A stretch of 64,000 nt of DNA from Fonsecaea monophora (taxonomy: Eukaryota; Ascomycota; Eurotiomycetes; Chaetothyriales; Herpotrichiellaceae). The notes under the pieces are model-generated. The model was not told the origin of the DNA, did not search any database, and saw only the letters and a list, made by a program, of their open reading frames with translations. The stretch lies in NCBI RefSeq assembly GCF_001642475.1, contig NW_019173983.1, forward strand, positions 124,001 to 188,000, given 5' to 3'. Numbering within the stretch: the stretch's first letter is position 1; each line of letters starts with the position of its first letter. The translations under genes were made by a program, and so were the position numbers. Positions 22,289-33,480 of the stretch are shown here, piece by piece.

Positions 22289-24188
22289 ATGGCGGAGAGG
22301 AGCGTCTCACGATGGACACTGATCTGGTGCTTGATGCTAGCGTCGTGGGATAGCATTGCTAATAGCTTGAAGCAGCAACCCATTGCGCAGTATGCCAGAA
22401 AGCCGAACCTCATCTTCATTTTGACCGATGATCAAGACCTCCATATGGACTCCCTCTCGTATATGCCCCTTCTTAAACAGCACGTGGGTGACCGTGGGAC
22501 TTCCTTCCAAAGACATTACTGCACAGTGGCTTTGTGTTGTCCATCCAGAGTCAGCATGTGGACTGGCAAGGCTGCGCATAACACCAATGTAACCGACTTA
22601 CATCCTCCCTGGGGTCAATCCTGTCCTTTCTCATCTTTGACGTCGCGCATAAGACTCACCAAAAGCAGGTGGATATCCAAAGTTTGTCAGCCAGGGCTTC
22701 AACGACGCATACTTGCCTATTTGGCTTCAGGAAGCTGGTTATGATACCTATTATGTGGGCAAGCTGTTCAATGCTCAGAGCACGTCCAACTACAACAAGC
22801 CGCATGCAGCAGGATGGACTGGTTCCGATTTCCTACTTGACCCCTACACGTACGAGTATTACAATGCCACTTTTCAACGGAACAAGGATCCTCCTACAAG
22901 CTATCAAGGTGAATACTCCACGGATGTGATGGCGCAGAAGGCATTTGGCTTTCTCAACGATGCAATTGAGGCGGATCGACCCTTTTTCCTCACCATCGCG
23001 CCAACAGCTCCGCACAGTAATGTCCATTTCAACAACAACACGGCAGAGCAATCTATGCCTCGACCTGCCCCGCGCCACAGAAGTCTCTTCCAGGACACAA
23101 GAGTCCCTCGAACCCCCAACTTCAACCCCGATGTGTCGAGTGGTGCTTCCTGGATCCTCACCTTAGCCAAGCAGAATCAATCGAACCTCGATTACAACGA
23201 TGAGTGGTACCGCAACCGCCTTCGTGCACTGCAGGCTGTGGATGAAATGATTGGTGGCGTTGTGGACCACTTGGAACAAGCTGACATGTTGGAGAATACC
23301 TATCTTTTCTTCTCGACTGACAATGGCTATAGCATCGGACAACATCGAAGGCAGCCCGGGAAGCAGTGTGCATTTGAGGAAGACATAAATATTCCGTTGA
23401 TCATACGAGGACCTGGTGTGCCGGAGGGCCATCTTACGGAAATCGTCACATCGCACATCGACCTGGCGCCCACATTCCTGAGTCTCGCAGGTGTTGCGGA
23501 TGCACAGATAGCACAATACAAACTGGATGGCAGTGTGATACCGTTCCACCTATTGGACTCGCTGCATTCGGAGCAAGCATGGCCTCAAGAGCACGTCAAC
23601 GTAGAAATGTGGGGGATCATCATGTCGGAGGGAGAACATGGCTTCGTCCTCTATCCCAATCATACCTACAAGGCACTCCGGGTCATTGGTGACGGCTATG
23701 ATCTACTCTATACCGTGTGGTGTAGCAACGAGCATGAGCTGTACGACATGACTAAAGATCCGTGGCAAATGGACAATATCTACGTTGAAAGAACCAGATC
23801 TTATAATCTGGCTATGCCTGCTGCAGGATTCAGTGACCGACCGTCTTCTGCCACATCACTTGCAACTACCGAACAAATCCTCTCGAGTATCAACGTCACC
23901 ACCACAATATCGTACCTCTTGTCCCGCCTCGATGCTCTTCTCCTGGTGCTCAAAACTTGCCAAGTGGACGAGTGTCGATACCCATGGTCGGCCCTCCATC
24001 CAGCCGGCAGCGTGCACAGCCTCCGCGACGCGTTGGATTCGCGATTCGACGAATTCTATCGCACGAGGCCGAAAGTGCAGTATGACCGGTGTGAAAGGGG
24101 ATACTTCCCTGCCAGTGAAGGGGCAATGTGGGATGGAAGTATGTCTTTTAGATCAATGGAGCACGAAGTGTGGATCGATCCGCGCTGA
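22289..24188 (+). CDS. Secreted sulfatase (arylsulfatase, formylglycine type)
   Basis: Hydrolase of sulfate esters. ATG at 22289, with an N-terminal signal-like segment (TLIWCLMLASWDSIA). The intron at 22614-22668 joins DLHPPWG to GYPKFVSQGFNDAYLP. N-terminal metal-binding motif LIFILTDDQD and the sulfatase signature CCPSRVSMWTGKAAHNTNV are present; the first Cys of CCPSR is the residue expected to become formylglycine. Later come TDNGYSIGQHR, a second metal site, and PLIIRGPGVPEG. The protein is about 614 residues and has several N-glycosylation sequons, consistent with secretion. Fungal homologues include choline- or aryl-sulfatases. The long mid-region and C-terminal Cys-containing tail fit the arylsulfatase / N-acetylglucosamine-6-sulfatase branch, but the substrate cannot be assigned. 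Confidence 0.88.
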
Positions 24189-24287
24189 AGGAGGACGATT
24201 AAAGACTGCACTTTCTAACCAGCGTCTCTTCGTCTCGAGAACTCCCATCTATTCATCAAAGCCTTTCCGGGTCATCACGCGCCGAAA

Positions 24288-25392
24288 TCATTTGCTCCTC
24301 TTATAGATCTTTGCCAGGTATGCATCAAACACACCTTTCTTCAGGCCCTCGCTCTCATCCACGGCCGCGATCATTCCACGCAGCTCTCCAACACGCTTCT
24401 CCTCGTAGTCTTGATATCTCTTCTCTAGTTGTAGCTCGTTGTACAACTCCTTCACCTTTGCCTCCTTTGCATCATCCTTCTGCCCGTAATTCTCGTCCAG
24501 CAGCTTTCTTTGCTCCGGTGTGCAAATCAGCAGTGCTTGATTGACCAACCACCCACACTTGTTATCCTTGATGTCTGTGCCAATCTTGCCGATGACCGAG
24601 GGATCGCCAAACGCGTCCAAATAGTCGTCTTGGACTTGGAAGTATTCGCCTAGTGGGATGAGAATGTCATGTGCTTGTTTCAAGTTCTTGGGAGTGGCGA
24701 GGCCAAGATAGTGCAGGGCCAAAGCCACAGGGAGGTAGAAGGAGTAGTACGCGGTCTTGTAGATGACGATGAAGGTGTACTTGGTCATGGAGAAGTTATT
24801 CAGATCGACCTGGTCTTCTGGTGCAGTGATCAAATCGCACAACTGGCCCAATTCTGTCTGCCAAGTGACTTCGTGAAAGAGCTCGACCAGGTCAATGTAG
24901 GCGGCGTGGCTGCGGAAGTGTTTCTTCAGAATGAGGTAGATAGAGGACTCGAGCATGAAGGCATCGTTGATGGCGATCATTCCCACCCCTGGATGGCGGT
25001 ACCAGCACGGTTCTCCGCGACGGGTTATGCTGGCGTCCATGATATCGTCGCTCACGAGGAAGAATGCTTGCAGTAACTCGGTGAGCCATCCCAAGGTTGC
25101 GAGATCTTTGAATTCCTGAGGGGACAAGGGCCTCCCGAGGAGCTGAATGGCAGTGTCTGGTACTGACATGCCTCTGTTCAGCTTCCCCGTGGGGGTGTTC
25201 ACATTGAGAGACTGATAGGAGGAATTAGCCTTGAGAGCGCCCCAATGCGAGGAATTCGGTGTAGGTAGGTACCTTTTCGAACCATTGCAAAGCATTTGCT
25301 GGGAGATTGAACTTGCGACATTCCCCCAGCAGATCCTCGACCAGCGAGGGAAAGACCTTTTCGAACTCTGCTCGCGTTGTCTTCGTCGCCAT
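24288..25392 (-). CDS. erg20: Farnesyl diphosphate synthase
   Basis: Makes GPP and FPP from IPP and DMAPP, supplying sterols, dolichol, prenylation and terpenoids. Exon 1 (25392-25273) encodes MATKTTRAEFEKVFPSLVED. Intron 25272-25212 joins WFEK to SLNVNTPTGKLNRG. The product is 347 residues, the usual size. Both Asp-rich motifs are present: FFLVSDDIMD (first) and QVQDDYLDAFGD (second). GKLNRG and the C-terminal KIYKRSK, a typical FPPS ending, are also seen. An unspliced frame extends upstream to 25517 but lacks FPPS similarity there. It is divergent from the rad14 homologue across 244 bp. It is the only prenyl-diphosphate enzyme in the window and could supply precursors to the Ldi-type gene at 42-45 kb, but it is most simply a housekeeping copy. 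Confidence 0.95.
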
Positions 25393-25636
25393 TTTGAGCG
25401 GCCGACTTGATTTTTTGGTTTGATCAACAAGTCGGTGGGAGGAGGGGGGAACAAAGAACTTTTTGGAGAAGCGGCCCTGGCGAGAACGGAGGCGGCTTCA
25501 CCGAGTGGCGCCGCCAAGTTGTGGCTCGTCAGGAACAGGAAGCGCAGCCTCCCCGCAAGTCAGCCTAGGTGATACTCGTATATTCCCAGTCATCCATTTT
25601 TTATTCTGGTGTTCACATCTCACCCTCGTCGCACTC

Positions 25637-26731
25637 ATGGCTTCGCGGCCCTCGACTCCCACACCCCAGGCTGAGGCCGGGCCAAAGTCCCCGCTGACCC
25701 CAGAACAAGTGAGGCGCCTAGAGATAAACCGCCTGAAAGCAAAGGCGTTGCGTGAACAACGAGAGGCGGAGGCCGCAGCCACAGCGAGTCTTAATCGATC
25801 AGATTCTCCTACCAGCGCAGGTCAGAAGCGCTCCTTTGCCACTTTCGCTCAGACTTCTGTACCTCCCACAAGCCGCGATGCCAGAAACGAGATCGATAAT
25901 CGTCCTCTCGAGGCCATCCAACCCGCGCGCAACTTTGCCAAGTACGTCGACTATGATTTCAGTAAGATGGCAGACACAAAGGGTGGGTTTTTGACTGCAG
26001 AAGATGATCCGTACAACAAGGCGATGCACGCCGATGAAAAGGAACAAAAGCCCTCACATATGACTCAAAAGGAATGGGAAAGACAACAGCTGCTCAAGTC
26101 GCTACGGAATCGACAGGCGGGACCTTTCGAACCAGGTATCAGTGCAATCCCCGACCAGACTACAAGGTCATGTCGAGAATGCGGAACTCTGGAGGTGGAC
26201 TGGAAATGGCTCGATGTCTTCCATCTTGCTGTATGCAACGCTTGCAAGGAGAAGTTCCCAGAGAAATACAGCCTGCTCACAAAAACGGAGGCGAAAGAGG
26301 ATTATCTTCTTACAGATCCAGAGTTGAAAGACGAATCCCTTCTCCCACATCTCGAAAGACCTAACCCACACAAATCTACATGGCACAATATGTTTTTGTA
26401 TCTGCGCTGTCAGGTGGAGGAATATGCATTTTCGGACAAGAGATGGGGTTCTGCAGAAGCTTTGGATGCAGAGTTTGAGAAGAGGGAGACGGAGAAGAAG
26501 AGAAGGAAAGAGAACAAGTTCAAGTCAAAGCTGGCTGACTTGAAGAAGAGGACAAGAGTCGAGGCATATCAGAGGAGCAAGAAAGGCGGCGGTGGAGGAA
26601 ATTTTGGGGACGACATGAGCGGTGGCAAACACGTCCACGAATTCGGTCGACCGATTGACAATCCGGAGACTGGATTCCCTGTCAAGACATGCATGACATG
26701 CGGACTGGAAGTCGAAGAACTGGAGTTGTAA
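25637..26731 (+). CDS. rad14: Nucleotide excision repair protein Rad14/XPA
   Basis: DNA-damage recognition and verification factor in nucleotide excision repair. Single exon, 364 residues, ATG 25637 (MASRPSTPTPQAEAGPKSP). An N-terminal disordered and coiled region (LEINRLKAKALREQREAE) is followed by the XPA core. A C4 zinc finger (CRECG ... CNACKEKFPEKYSLLTKTEAK) precedes the DNA-binding segment KEDYLLTDPELKDESLLPHL and NPHKSTWHNMFLYLRCQVEEYAF. C-terminal basic helices (KRRKENKFKSKLADLKKRT) follow. It ends with HVHEFG and a CMTCGLEVEELEL tail typical of fungal Rad14. Head-to-head with FPP synthase. Confidence 0.94.
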   Translation: MASRPSTPTPQAEAGPKSPLTPEQVRRLEINRLKAKALREQREAEAAATASLNRSDSPTSAGQKRSFATFAQTSVPPTSRDARNEIDNRPLEAIQPARNFAKYVDYDFSKMADTKGGFLTAEDDPYNKAMHADEKEQKPSHMTQKEWERQQLLKSLRNRQAGPFEPGISAIPDQTTRSCRECGTLEVDWKWLDVFHLAVCNACKEKFPEKYSLLTKTEAKEDYLLTDPELKDESLLPHLERPNPHKSTWHNMFLYLRCQVEEYAFSDKRWGSAEALDAEFEKRETEKKRRKENKFKSKLADLKKRTRVEAYQRSKKGGGGGNFGDDMSGGKHVHEFGRPIDNPETGFPVKTCMTCGLEVEELEL

Positions 26732-27352
26732 GATAGCAATAAATATGATACCCCTTAGTAAATGAAATCGAAGACTCGACGAGAGATGTGCAATAATTTG
26801 ATTTATATGCCTTGGGACTCTCAAGGCGTAGTAAAATGGCGCCTGAGAACATATCTCTTCCTCGAGTGAGTCTATTCCTGGAAAACCGAGCAAAGGGAGA
26901 CGCAGAGGCAAATTGTAAGCCCTGGCTGGTACTGGTATTTGGTAGCAGTGAGGAGCAAGCGATGATAGGTGGAAGTTTTTCTTTAGTCGCAGTCAACCGC
27001 CGCGTTGGCGCTAGGTCGGGGCTGGCTGCAAGCCGTTCCCAAACCCGGGGAGGGAAGTTGCTGCAACTGCTGCTCGCGCTTCTAACCACCAGGAGACAAC
27101 CTGAACCATCAACCAGCTCGACTGTCCTTCACCCTGCCAGCCGTCCACCCTTTTCCATTCCTGCCGAGTCTGTCTTCGTCCGCGTCCCTCAGCGCCTGCA
27201 TCATAGATTTCTCGTCCCCTTAACCACCACGAGTTCTCCGCATCGACTGAAATTATCCCGACCGAAGCTAGCGTGACCCTTTCCGAATCTCACAGTCCAC
27301 CAACATGGCTAGATGAGAGAGACACACGCATCCGAGCGCCAGAAAGCGCATA
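26732..27352. promoter_or_regulatory. Upstream region of striatin with a three-codon uORF
   Basis: The 620 bp between rad14 and the striatin ATG contain an ATG at 27305 followed in frame by GCT AGA TGA (27305-27316), 37 nt before the striatin start. If it lies in the 5' leader it would form a minimal upstream ORF that could dampen translation. No other gene is seen. Confidence 0.45.
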
Positions 27353-29994
27353 ATGGCGTGGCAGCCCGGGGCTGGAGGGGGCGGCGTAGGAGGAATGGCC
27401 GGCGGAGAAGCGAACGGTGTTCAAGCGTACACGCTACAAGGTTGACAACTTTCTCTCTACGATCCTGGGTCAAGTGCTGACAGCTGCGACCAGGTGTTAT
27501 GCGATTTTTGCAGACAGAATGGCACCGCCATGAACGAGACCGAAATGCCTGGGAAATCGAACGCGAAGAGATGAAGAACAGGATAGCCATACTCGAAGGA
27601 GAGACCAGAACGAGCAAAGGCATGCGGGTTTCCCTGGAACGACATGTTAAATTGCTGGAATCAGCACTTAAAAAAGAGCGCGAGAAGGTCAAACATGCTG
27701 CGAAAGGTGAAACAGTCGACCATTCCAAGGATGCCAAAGAACTGGCACGGGAAGAATTAAAGGCCATCAACAACGGTATGCTATCTCGCGCATGCTTCTG
27801 TCTACCGTTATTAACTCAACGCAGATTTGCACGTCAAAGGAATCACCCATTTCGACGCCGAAATTGATCCTGAGAACCCACTAGGTCAGGGAATCCGACA
27901 AGAAAAAGAACGTGACAAGTCCAGAAGCTTCCTCTCAAAATGTTCCTCAGAAATCACGTACCACGTCCTACCTACAGCCCACGTACCTCCTGATGTAAAC
28001 GACCTTGCGACCTCGACCAACGGCAACCATGTCTTCCAAGGCCGGCAACCTACGCAACAAGAGCTCCAAGAAGCATATCTACAGTTACAACAAGTCAAGC
28101 AGCAGCATCGCAACGTGGCCATGGTCCGAGAAAACGCTTCTCAACCACCGACGCAGTTCGCCGAACCTTCACCGCTGAGCCGGACGAGTACGCAGATCAA
28201 CACTTCAGAACTCCAGCCCGGTGCAGCTGACAGGAGGTTACCTGAACATATCATCCAGTCTGTTCCCGTGGTGGACCCCAGGAAAAACTTCTACAATGAG
28301 CAAATTCCGGTTATCGAGGATCAAGTGGAGTCGATAACACACAGTTTCGACGCCTATGGACAAGAAATTCCTTTGAAAGAGCCAGTAGAGATACGGGCAA
28401 TGGACGAACCGAAGCAAGAAATGGCCGACGCGTGGGATTTCGATGATGGACCAGCCCCTTCCGAAAAGACGTCTGAAGTAGCTTCGCCACACAGACCAGA
28501 CACCGAAATCTTCCCCAGCGCCAACATGATTCCTTCCAAGTCTCCACCCCGAGCACCAGGTTCCTATCGTCGAAAGAGCTCGGGGGCAAGACGACGGAGC
28601 GAAGGCAGCAATGATGCGCGGGAATTAGCAGTCAAGTCAGATGCCTCACAGTTCAAAGTTAGGTTTGCTATGAGGGGCCATCTGGATGTCGTCCGCTCCG
28701 TCATTTTCACCGGCGGCGGCAGCCCATCCGAACCCGAATTCTGCACGGCCAGCGACGATGGTGGAGTCAAGAGATGGCACATTCCGGCGTCTTATGGCCA
28801 CAACGTTTCTCTTGGGGATGATTTGGACAGAATTGCTCATTTCACCCACCGAGGACATATCGGAGCTGTCTGTTCGTTGGCGGCATGTCCAGCTTCACCG
28901 AATTTCTCCAGCGGCGGCCGGGCAGTCGGAGATGGTTGGATCTTCTCTGGTGGCGAAGATGCCACCGTCAAGGTCTGGGAACGTGGTCGAGTCGATGCAA
29001 AGGCCACCTTGGAAGGCCACAAAGATGCTGTCTGGGCATTATGCTGTCTCCCGGGGTCAACAGGCACAATTCTCGGGGATCGATGTTCACAGTTCGGTGG
29101 ACCGGATCGTGTCCTCCTCGTGGCTGGTGGCGCCGACGGCACCATTCTGATCTGGGCTGTCAGTACTCCGCCACAATTGACCTCGCCGCAAGCCAGTAGT
29201 CGGTCGGCCAGAGGGAGTAGAAGAGCCAACTCGATATCTGCCGGCTCGAATTTCCCCAGCTCACCTCAACCGAGTATCGCCAGCACGACTCCTTTCAACT
29301 ACAGTTTGGTGCATCGCATAGAACGGGCAGATAAACCGGCGCCTACATCGATTTCGCCATTGGGCGCGCATGGCGAAAATTTTGTTGTTGGTTATACGGA
29401 CGCGAGTGTCCTGGTGTTTGACACGCGGACAGGGGAAGAGATTGTCGGAATGGCCAGCCAAGAGACTTATGATGGTACGCCGAACACGGGTATCAACGCA
29501 GTTGTTGCCAGCAGCGCGGGCTTCGACACAAGGGACTCGGTCGCACCTGGTCGACGTGGATCGATGGGTGAAGAAGATGTGGTCCACGGCGCAACCGGTT
29601 CAGAAGGCGGTGTTGAAGGGGTCGTGATTGCTGGTTATGAGGATCGGTATATTCGTTTCTTTGATGCAAACAGTGGTACGTTGACTTTTTGCACTGAATG
29701 ACCCCCACGAGGCTGACTTCTCTTCTCCCAGGGCAATGCACATACACCATGCTCGCACATCCATCGGCGATTTCTTCCTTGTCATTAAGTCCGGACGGTA
29801 AAGAATTGGTATCAGGGGGTCACGATGCAAGTTTACGGTTTTGGTCACTCGAGAAACGAAGCTGTACACAAGAGATCTCGAGTCATCGCATTATGAGAGG
29901 CGAAGGAGTATGTGGTGTCGTGTGGAGTCCTGATGGAAGATGGGTCATCAGCTGTGGTGGAGATGGCGCTGTGAAGGTGTTTTCGAGAAGTTGA
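27353..29994 (+). CDS. Striatin homologue (Pro11/Far8 type WD40 scaffold)
   Basis: Core scaffold of the STRIPAK phosphatase/kinase complex. In filamentous fungi (Sordaria pro11) it controls fruiting-body development and hyphal fusion. Exons are 27353-27440, 27494-27775, 27825-29675 and 29732-29994, all phase-consistent, giving 827 residues. The N-terminus is Gly-rich, then AYTLQGVMRFLQTEWHRHER (caveolin-binding-like). A coiled coil follows (NAWEIEREEMKNRIAILEGE to LEREVKLLESALKKEREK region), then KGITHFDAEIDPENPLG. A long disordered region with Ser/Pro and Gln stretches precedes the C-terminal WD40 propeller starting about residue 400 (FKVRFAMRGHLDVVRSVIF). Repeats include FSGGEDATVKVWER, VAGGADGTILIWAV and SGGHDASLRFWSLEKRSCTQ. 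The last exon completes the propeller and ends GDGAVKVFSRS. Confidence 0.92.
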
Positions 29995-31854
29995 TGTTGG
30001 TATGATGACGGCGATCATGGAGACCTGTGATCTGTATCCATTTTGAAGATAATGAAACCTGCCACAACTCCTCTCAAGTGTTCTGGCCTGCGCGTGCATA
30101 AGTATGCGGCGCCAAGTTGGACTGTGATATGGTGGGGTGGATGAATTCTAGTTCTTCTTGCCTTGTTCCAAACCGATCTCGCTTCTGCCGGCTATCTCGG
30201 ATCTATTCTTGTGTTACTCTGATGGAGGAGGACCACAGGGGGTTGGGTGTTGCAAGCCTCGCGGCAACGCAAGCAACTAACTACTAGTACTACCTCTAAG
30301 TAGTACTGAGTAGTAATCCAACTTGAATTTGATGGCCATCGAGAGCAGGAGCAGCTTTTCGTTGACAGCGTACCTCCTCAGGAGTACTTACTTAGTACTA
30401 TGAAGTATCCTCTTCAAATCCTGTCCTTGTCAAGCAGATCACGTACCGAAATGCGAAGAAAAGAAAGACCTGGAGGAGGCGCGATATCTTGTCGCAAGAA
30501 CTTGAAGTTATGGGCTGCTGAGACCTATGGTATCTGTCTGGTCTTGTGATCTTAACGTTCGAACAGTGCTGTGGCGGCTAGAGTGGACGAGGCTGAGAAG
30601 AAGAGAGAGTCTTGGTACCGCTATGATGGAACTTGCACCTCAGTCTCGCCGCTTTCTCGTGCTGATACAACTTAAAGTTAGGACCTTTGCTGTGCTCGTC
30701 ACCAAGGCCTAGCGGTCAGTTAGTCCCATCGTGTCGTAGTATTGAGCAACGTCTTGCAACCACGAGAAACCAAGATGAGGACAATGTCTAGTCGAACCAG
30801 GAGAGCGAGCACCCGGGGTCCGAGAGAGCTGGTCATTTTGCTTTGATAGAGTCTGAGGCCGGAGTACTGGTCTTGACCCTCGGACATCGTCTCGTCCATC
30901 TCGTCATGCGTGTCTGTAGCAAGGTGCTGACAGAGCTCGTCTGGTATACATTATTGTCTCCTCATTGAGATCAACACAACTGCCGTGGCGTATGTCGGAA
31001 GGATATTGCTCATGAGGATAGTACAAGACAGGGAGACTTTTCACATACACATCATAATTACATACTTGATACTAGTATACAACCAAGAGCGACTTGAAAA
31101 GAAACCAGGAGGAGCCTGCTCCTTGTACTCTGCTATCTACGACTACTAGCAGGAGTACCACTTAGTACTTGCTACTTTTGGCGGGGGTAAAGGTCACGTG
31201 AATGCCAGAAGCAGCTTGTGGCCAGTGACAGATCTGGTTCCAAAAAGCAGCTAAGCTAGATTAGGAAGTTTGGGTGACTCGTTTACGGTGATGACAAATT
31301 TATGCTTAAGGGCTCTTTGCTGTTACAACATAACACAGCCCAGCTGGAGTGGCGATTGCTTTTGTCCTCATGTTACTAGTACTCCAGATTAGGTGCCGTC
31401 GTTAGGGAGAGCGCGCGGTGACACCAGTGCCGAGAGTACCTCCACCGTGGTATGTAGCGTACTCTCTGACCAAAATTGTTTGCGAGAGGGTCTGTAGTGA
31501 TATGAGTTCGGTCTAACAATGTGAATAATTGAGTGTGTCACCTAGTACTTAGTATATTGGTCACCTGTACAGACATTCACAAGGACAAACAATAGTGACT
31601 GCGAGCCATCCTAAGATGTTGTCACTCTATATCACCCAGTGACCCAGTCATGTATCAAACGACCACAGCATACGTCGTCACCAGTCGACAAACAGCCCCG
31701 TTTACACAATGCCTCCAAGCCCCTTAAATATCTCTGAATCTCTCTGCTTCTTGTCGACCTTTTCTTCTCTCCATACAATACAATTCATCAAAGCCCAACA
31801 ATACCAAGATCCAACGTCAAAAAACTTCCAACCGCAAACTTAGCAACATCCGCA
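29995..31854. repeat. 1.9-kb gene-poor region with dispersed AGTACT/ACTAGT palindromes
   Basis: No coding frame with family similarity is visible. AGTACT occurs at 30286, 30302, 30383, 30394, 30863, 31164, 31378 and 31544, often overlapping ACTAGT or CTTAGTACT. Chance would give about one per 4 kb. Near the right end, 31724-31732 is a TTAAATAT box and 31740-31775 a CT-rich stretch just before the micro-ORF, resembling a fungal core promoter. Confidence 0.6.
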
Positions 31855-32046
31855 ATGGCAACCTACTCTGGTAAGCTTGCCCCAGTCGCTCCCTACTCCA
31901 GTTGCAGTTATACTCGTGTCAGATACCAAGTGCTAACTCGAATTGAAACAGGAACAAACTTGACCATGGTCGACTTCGCGATGCCACCACCCAACAAGCC
32001 TCCCCCCAAGCCATCCAGCGAACCCAACATTCCCGGGGTCAGCTAA
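31855..32046 (+). CDS. Predicted spliced micro-ORF, 36 residues, Pro-rich
   Basis: No family is recognised. Exon 1 is 31855-31870 (MATYS plus one base) with donor GTAAGC. The intron is 31871-31951, with branch-like GTGCTAACTC and acceptor AAACAG. Exon 2 is 31952-32046. The join gives MATYSGTNLTMVDFAMPPPN followed by KPPPKPSSEPNIPGVS and TAA. The frame also stays open unspliced (63 residues), but the intron signals are very good. The context supports a transcribed gene: a TTAAATAT box about 125 bp upstream, a CT-rich tract, and an A/C-rich leader (CAAAGCCCAACAATACCAAG) directly before the ATG. There is no signal peptide. The MPPPNKPPPKP segment could be an SH3/WW-type ligand, which is speculation. 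It could also be the short 5' ORF of a long non-coding RNA. Confidence 0.45.
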   Translation: MATYSGKLAPVAPYSSCSYTRVRYQVLTRIETGTNLTMVDFAMPPPNKPPPKPSSEPNIPGVS

Positions 32047-32820
32047 ATGTCTCCTTGACCTCGCTCGACACCACTGCAATCAATCGTTCTGAGGACTCTG
32101 CTCTTGATCTCCTGATCAGGAAAGGGGGATGACCTGGGGACCAAGATTGGAGGATCGGGCCAATGAACTGTTACGAGTAAATAGAATTCTTCAGAAACAA
32201 CGACATGGAAACACCAGCATCAGGGTGTTTTGAGCGGGCGATAATGAGGTCCTAGCTCGGTTGGGTCCGAAGTGGCTATGGGCATCAATCAAGCTTCATT
32301 CATAGGTCCACTTACCAATCAGAGCAGACATCTATCGTGAAATGACTCTCTCCTTCTCCTTTTTGTCTGGGCCCCTGCTGACCCTATCCAGGATGAACTA
32401 CTAGTACACTAGTAGTAGTACTTTGCTTTGATACTGGTACTTTGATACTTCTCTGATGGCACTCTGAGGCGGTTTCAATACTGCGTTTGATACGTTTCGG
32501 ATGACGCAGTATCGAAACTGCATCAGATCACCATCAGAACTAGTACTATCTTGTAAAGTGTTACCAGTAATATGTATGTACCTACTACTACTAGTAATCA
32601 CTTCCCGCGATCGCCAAGCGTCCAAAGCAAATCGCTATGGAGATGGCCGCCTCGACAATCTCCAAAATACCGAACAGTAAATCTGGGGAGCCGAGGCTCT
32701 GGGATTGACCTATTATAACTACTAGCCACCAACCGTACATCAGCATCAAGCAAGTATCTGTACCTGTCCTCTCATACAGAACTAGGAAGTACTAGTACTA
32801 GGGAGTAAGACTGGATTTGG
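32047..32820. repeat. Gene-free stretch with more AGTACT/ACTAGT sites
   Basis: Continues the palindrome-rich character: AGTACT at 32417, 32542, 32788 and 32794, and ACTAGT at 32408, 32539 and 32791. The last group sits 22-33 bp before the thioesterase ATG. No coding frame is recognised. Confidence 0.55.
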
Positions 32821-33480
32821 ATGAACAATTCAAAGATGGGACCAGATTGGACAGATTTCCTCGCATACATCACTTCGACTCCAGTCCCTCCCGACGAGAT
32901 TGAACACTTCCGAACGACATGGGCGAGAAAATACATTGACGATCCGGTATACAAGCCCGTCGTGACCTTCTCACGCATACCAAAGTCCGAAGGGGTCGAC
33001 ACGTTCTTTGCAAAGACCATCCGATCGCCCAGCACCGTCCCGAATGCGTTGACCTTGATCCGCAAAAATTTTGTCACTCCGCCGGAAGAACCGCAGTCGG
33101 CGGCGAAGGGCAACCGAGATGACGCTGTGCCGCCACCACCACCAGACTGTATTTGGCTGCTCGACCTGCGCTCCGACCTCAACGGCTTCAAGGACACCAC
33201 GCACGGCGGCGTGCTCTGCGCGCTCATGGACGAGGCCCTGAGCATCTGCGTCGAGATTCACCGCCAGCAGACCATGGGCATGCGCTCGAACTTGTACACC
33301 GCCTACCTCACCACCAACTACCGCGCGCCCGTCATCAACCCATGCACCGTGGTGATCAAGACGCGGCTCGAGCGGCGCGAGGGGCGCAAGTGGTTCTTGG
33401 TCGGGTCTCTCGAGGATGAGCAGGGGAGGGTCTTGACTGAGGCGAATGGTCTCTGGATCGCGGCCAAGGAGAAGTTGTGA
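32821..33480 (+). CDS. Hotdog-fold thioesterase (PaaI/4HBT-like)
   Basis: Predicted acyl-CoA or acyl-carrier thioesterase of 219 residues in one exon from ATG 32821. The hotdog core includes DTTHGGVLCALMDEALSICV, where the HGG and the acidic Asp/Glu correspond to the catalytic helix region of the family. YLTTNYRAPVINPCTVVIKT and a C-terminal strand EQGRVLTEANGLWIAAK complete the core. The N-terminal 90 residues are specific to fungal members. It is first of a run of three plus-strand metabolic genes (thioesterase, SDR, P450). The substrate is unknown; release or salvage of an acyl thioester intermediate is inferred from family and position only. Confidence 0.8.
   Translation: MNNSKMGPDWTDFLAYITSTPVPPDEIEHFRTTWARKYIDDPVYKPVVTFSRIPKSEGVDTFFAKTIRSPSTVPNALTLIRKNFVTPPEEPQSAAKGNRDDAVPPPPPDCIWLLDLRSDLNGFKDTTHGGVLCALMDEALSICVEIHRQQTMGMRSNLYTAYLTTNYRAPVINPCTVVIKTRLERREGRKWFLVGSLEDEQGRVLTEANGLWIAAKEKL

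Noticed and set aside
25393..25517. Upstream extension of the FPP synthase frame (MAAPLGEAASVLARAAS)
   Set aside because: It reads through a standard intron in the wrong frame; the spliced ATG at 25392 gives the conserved FPPS N-terminus.
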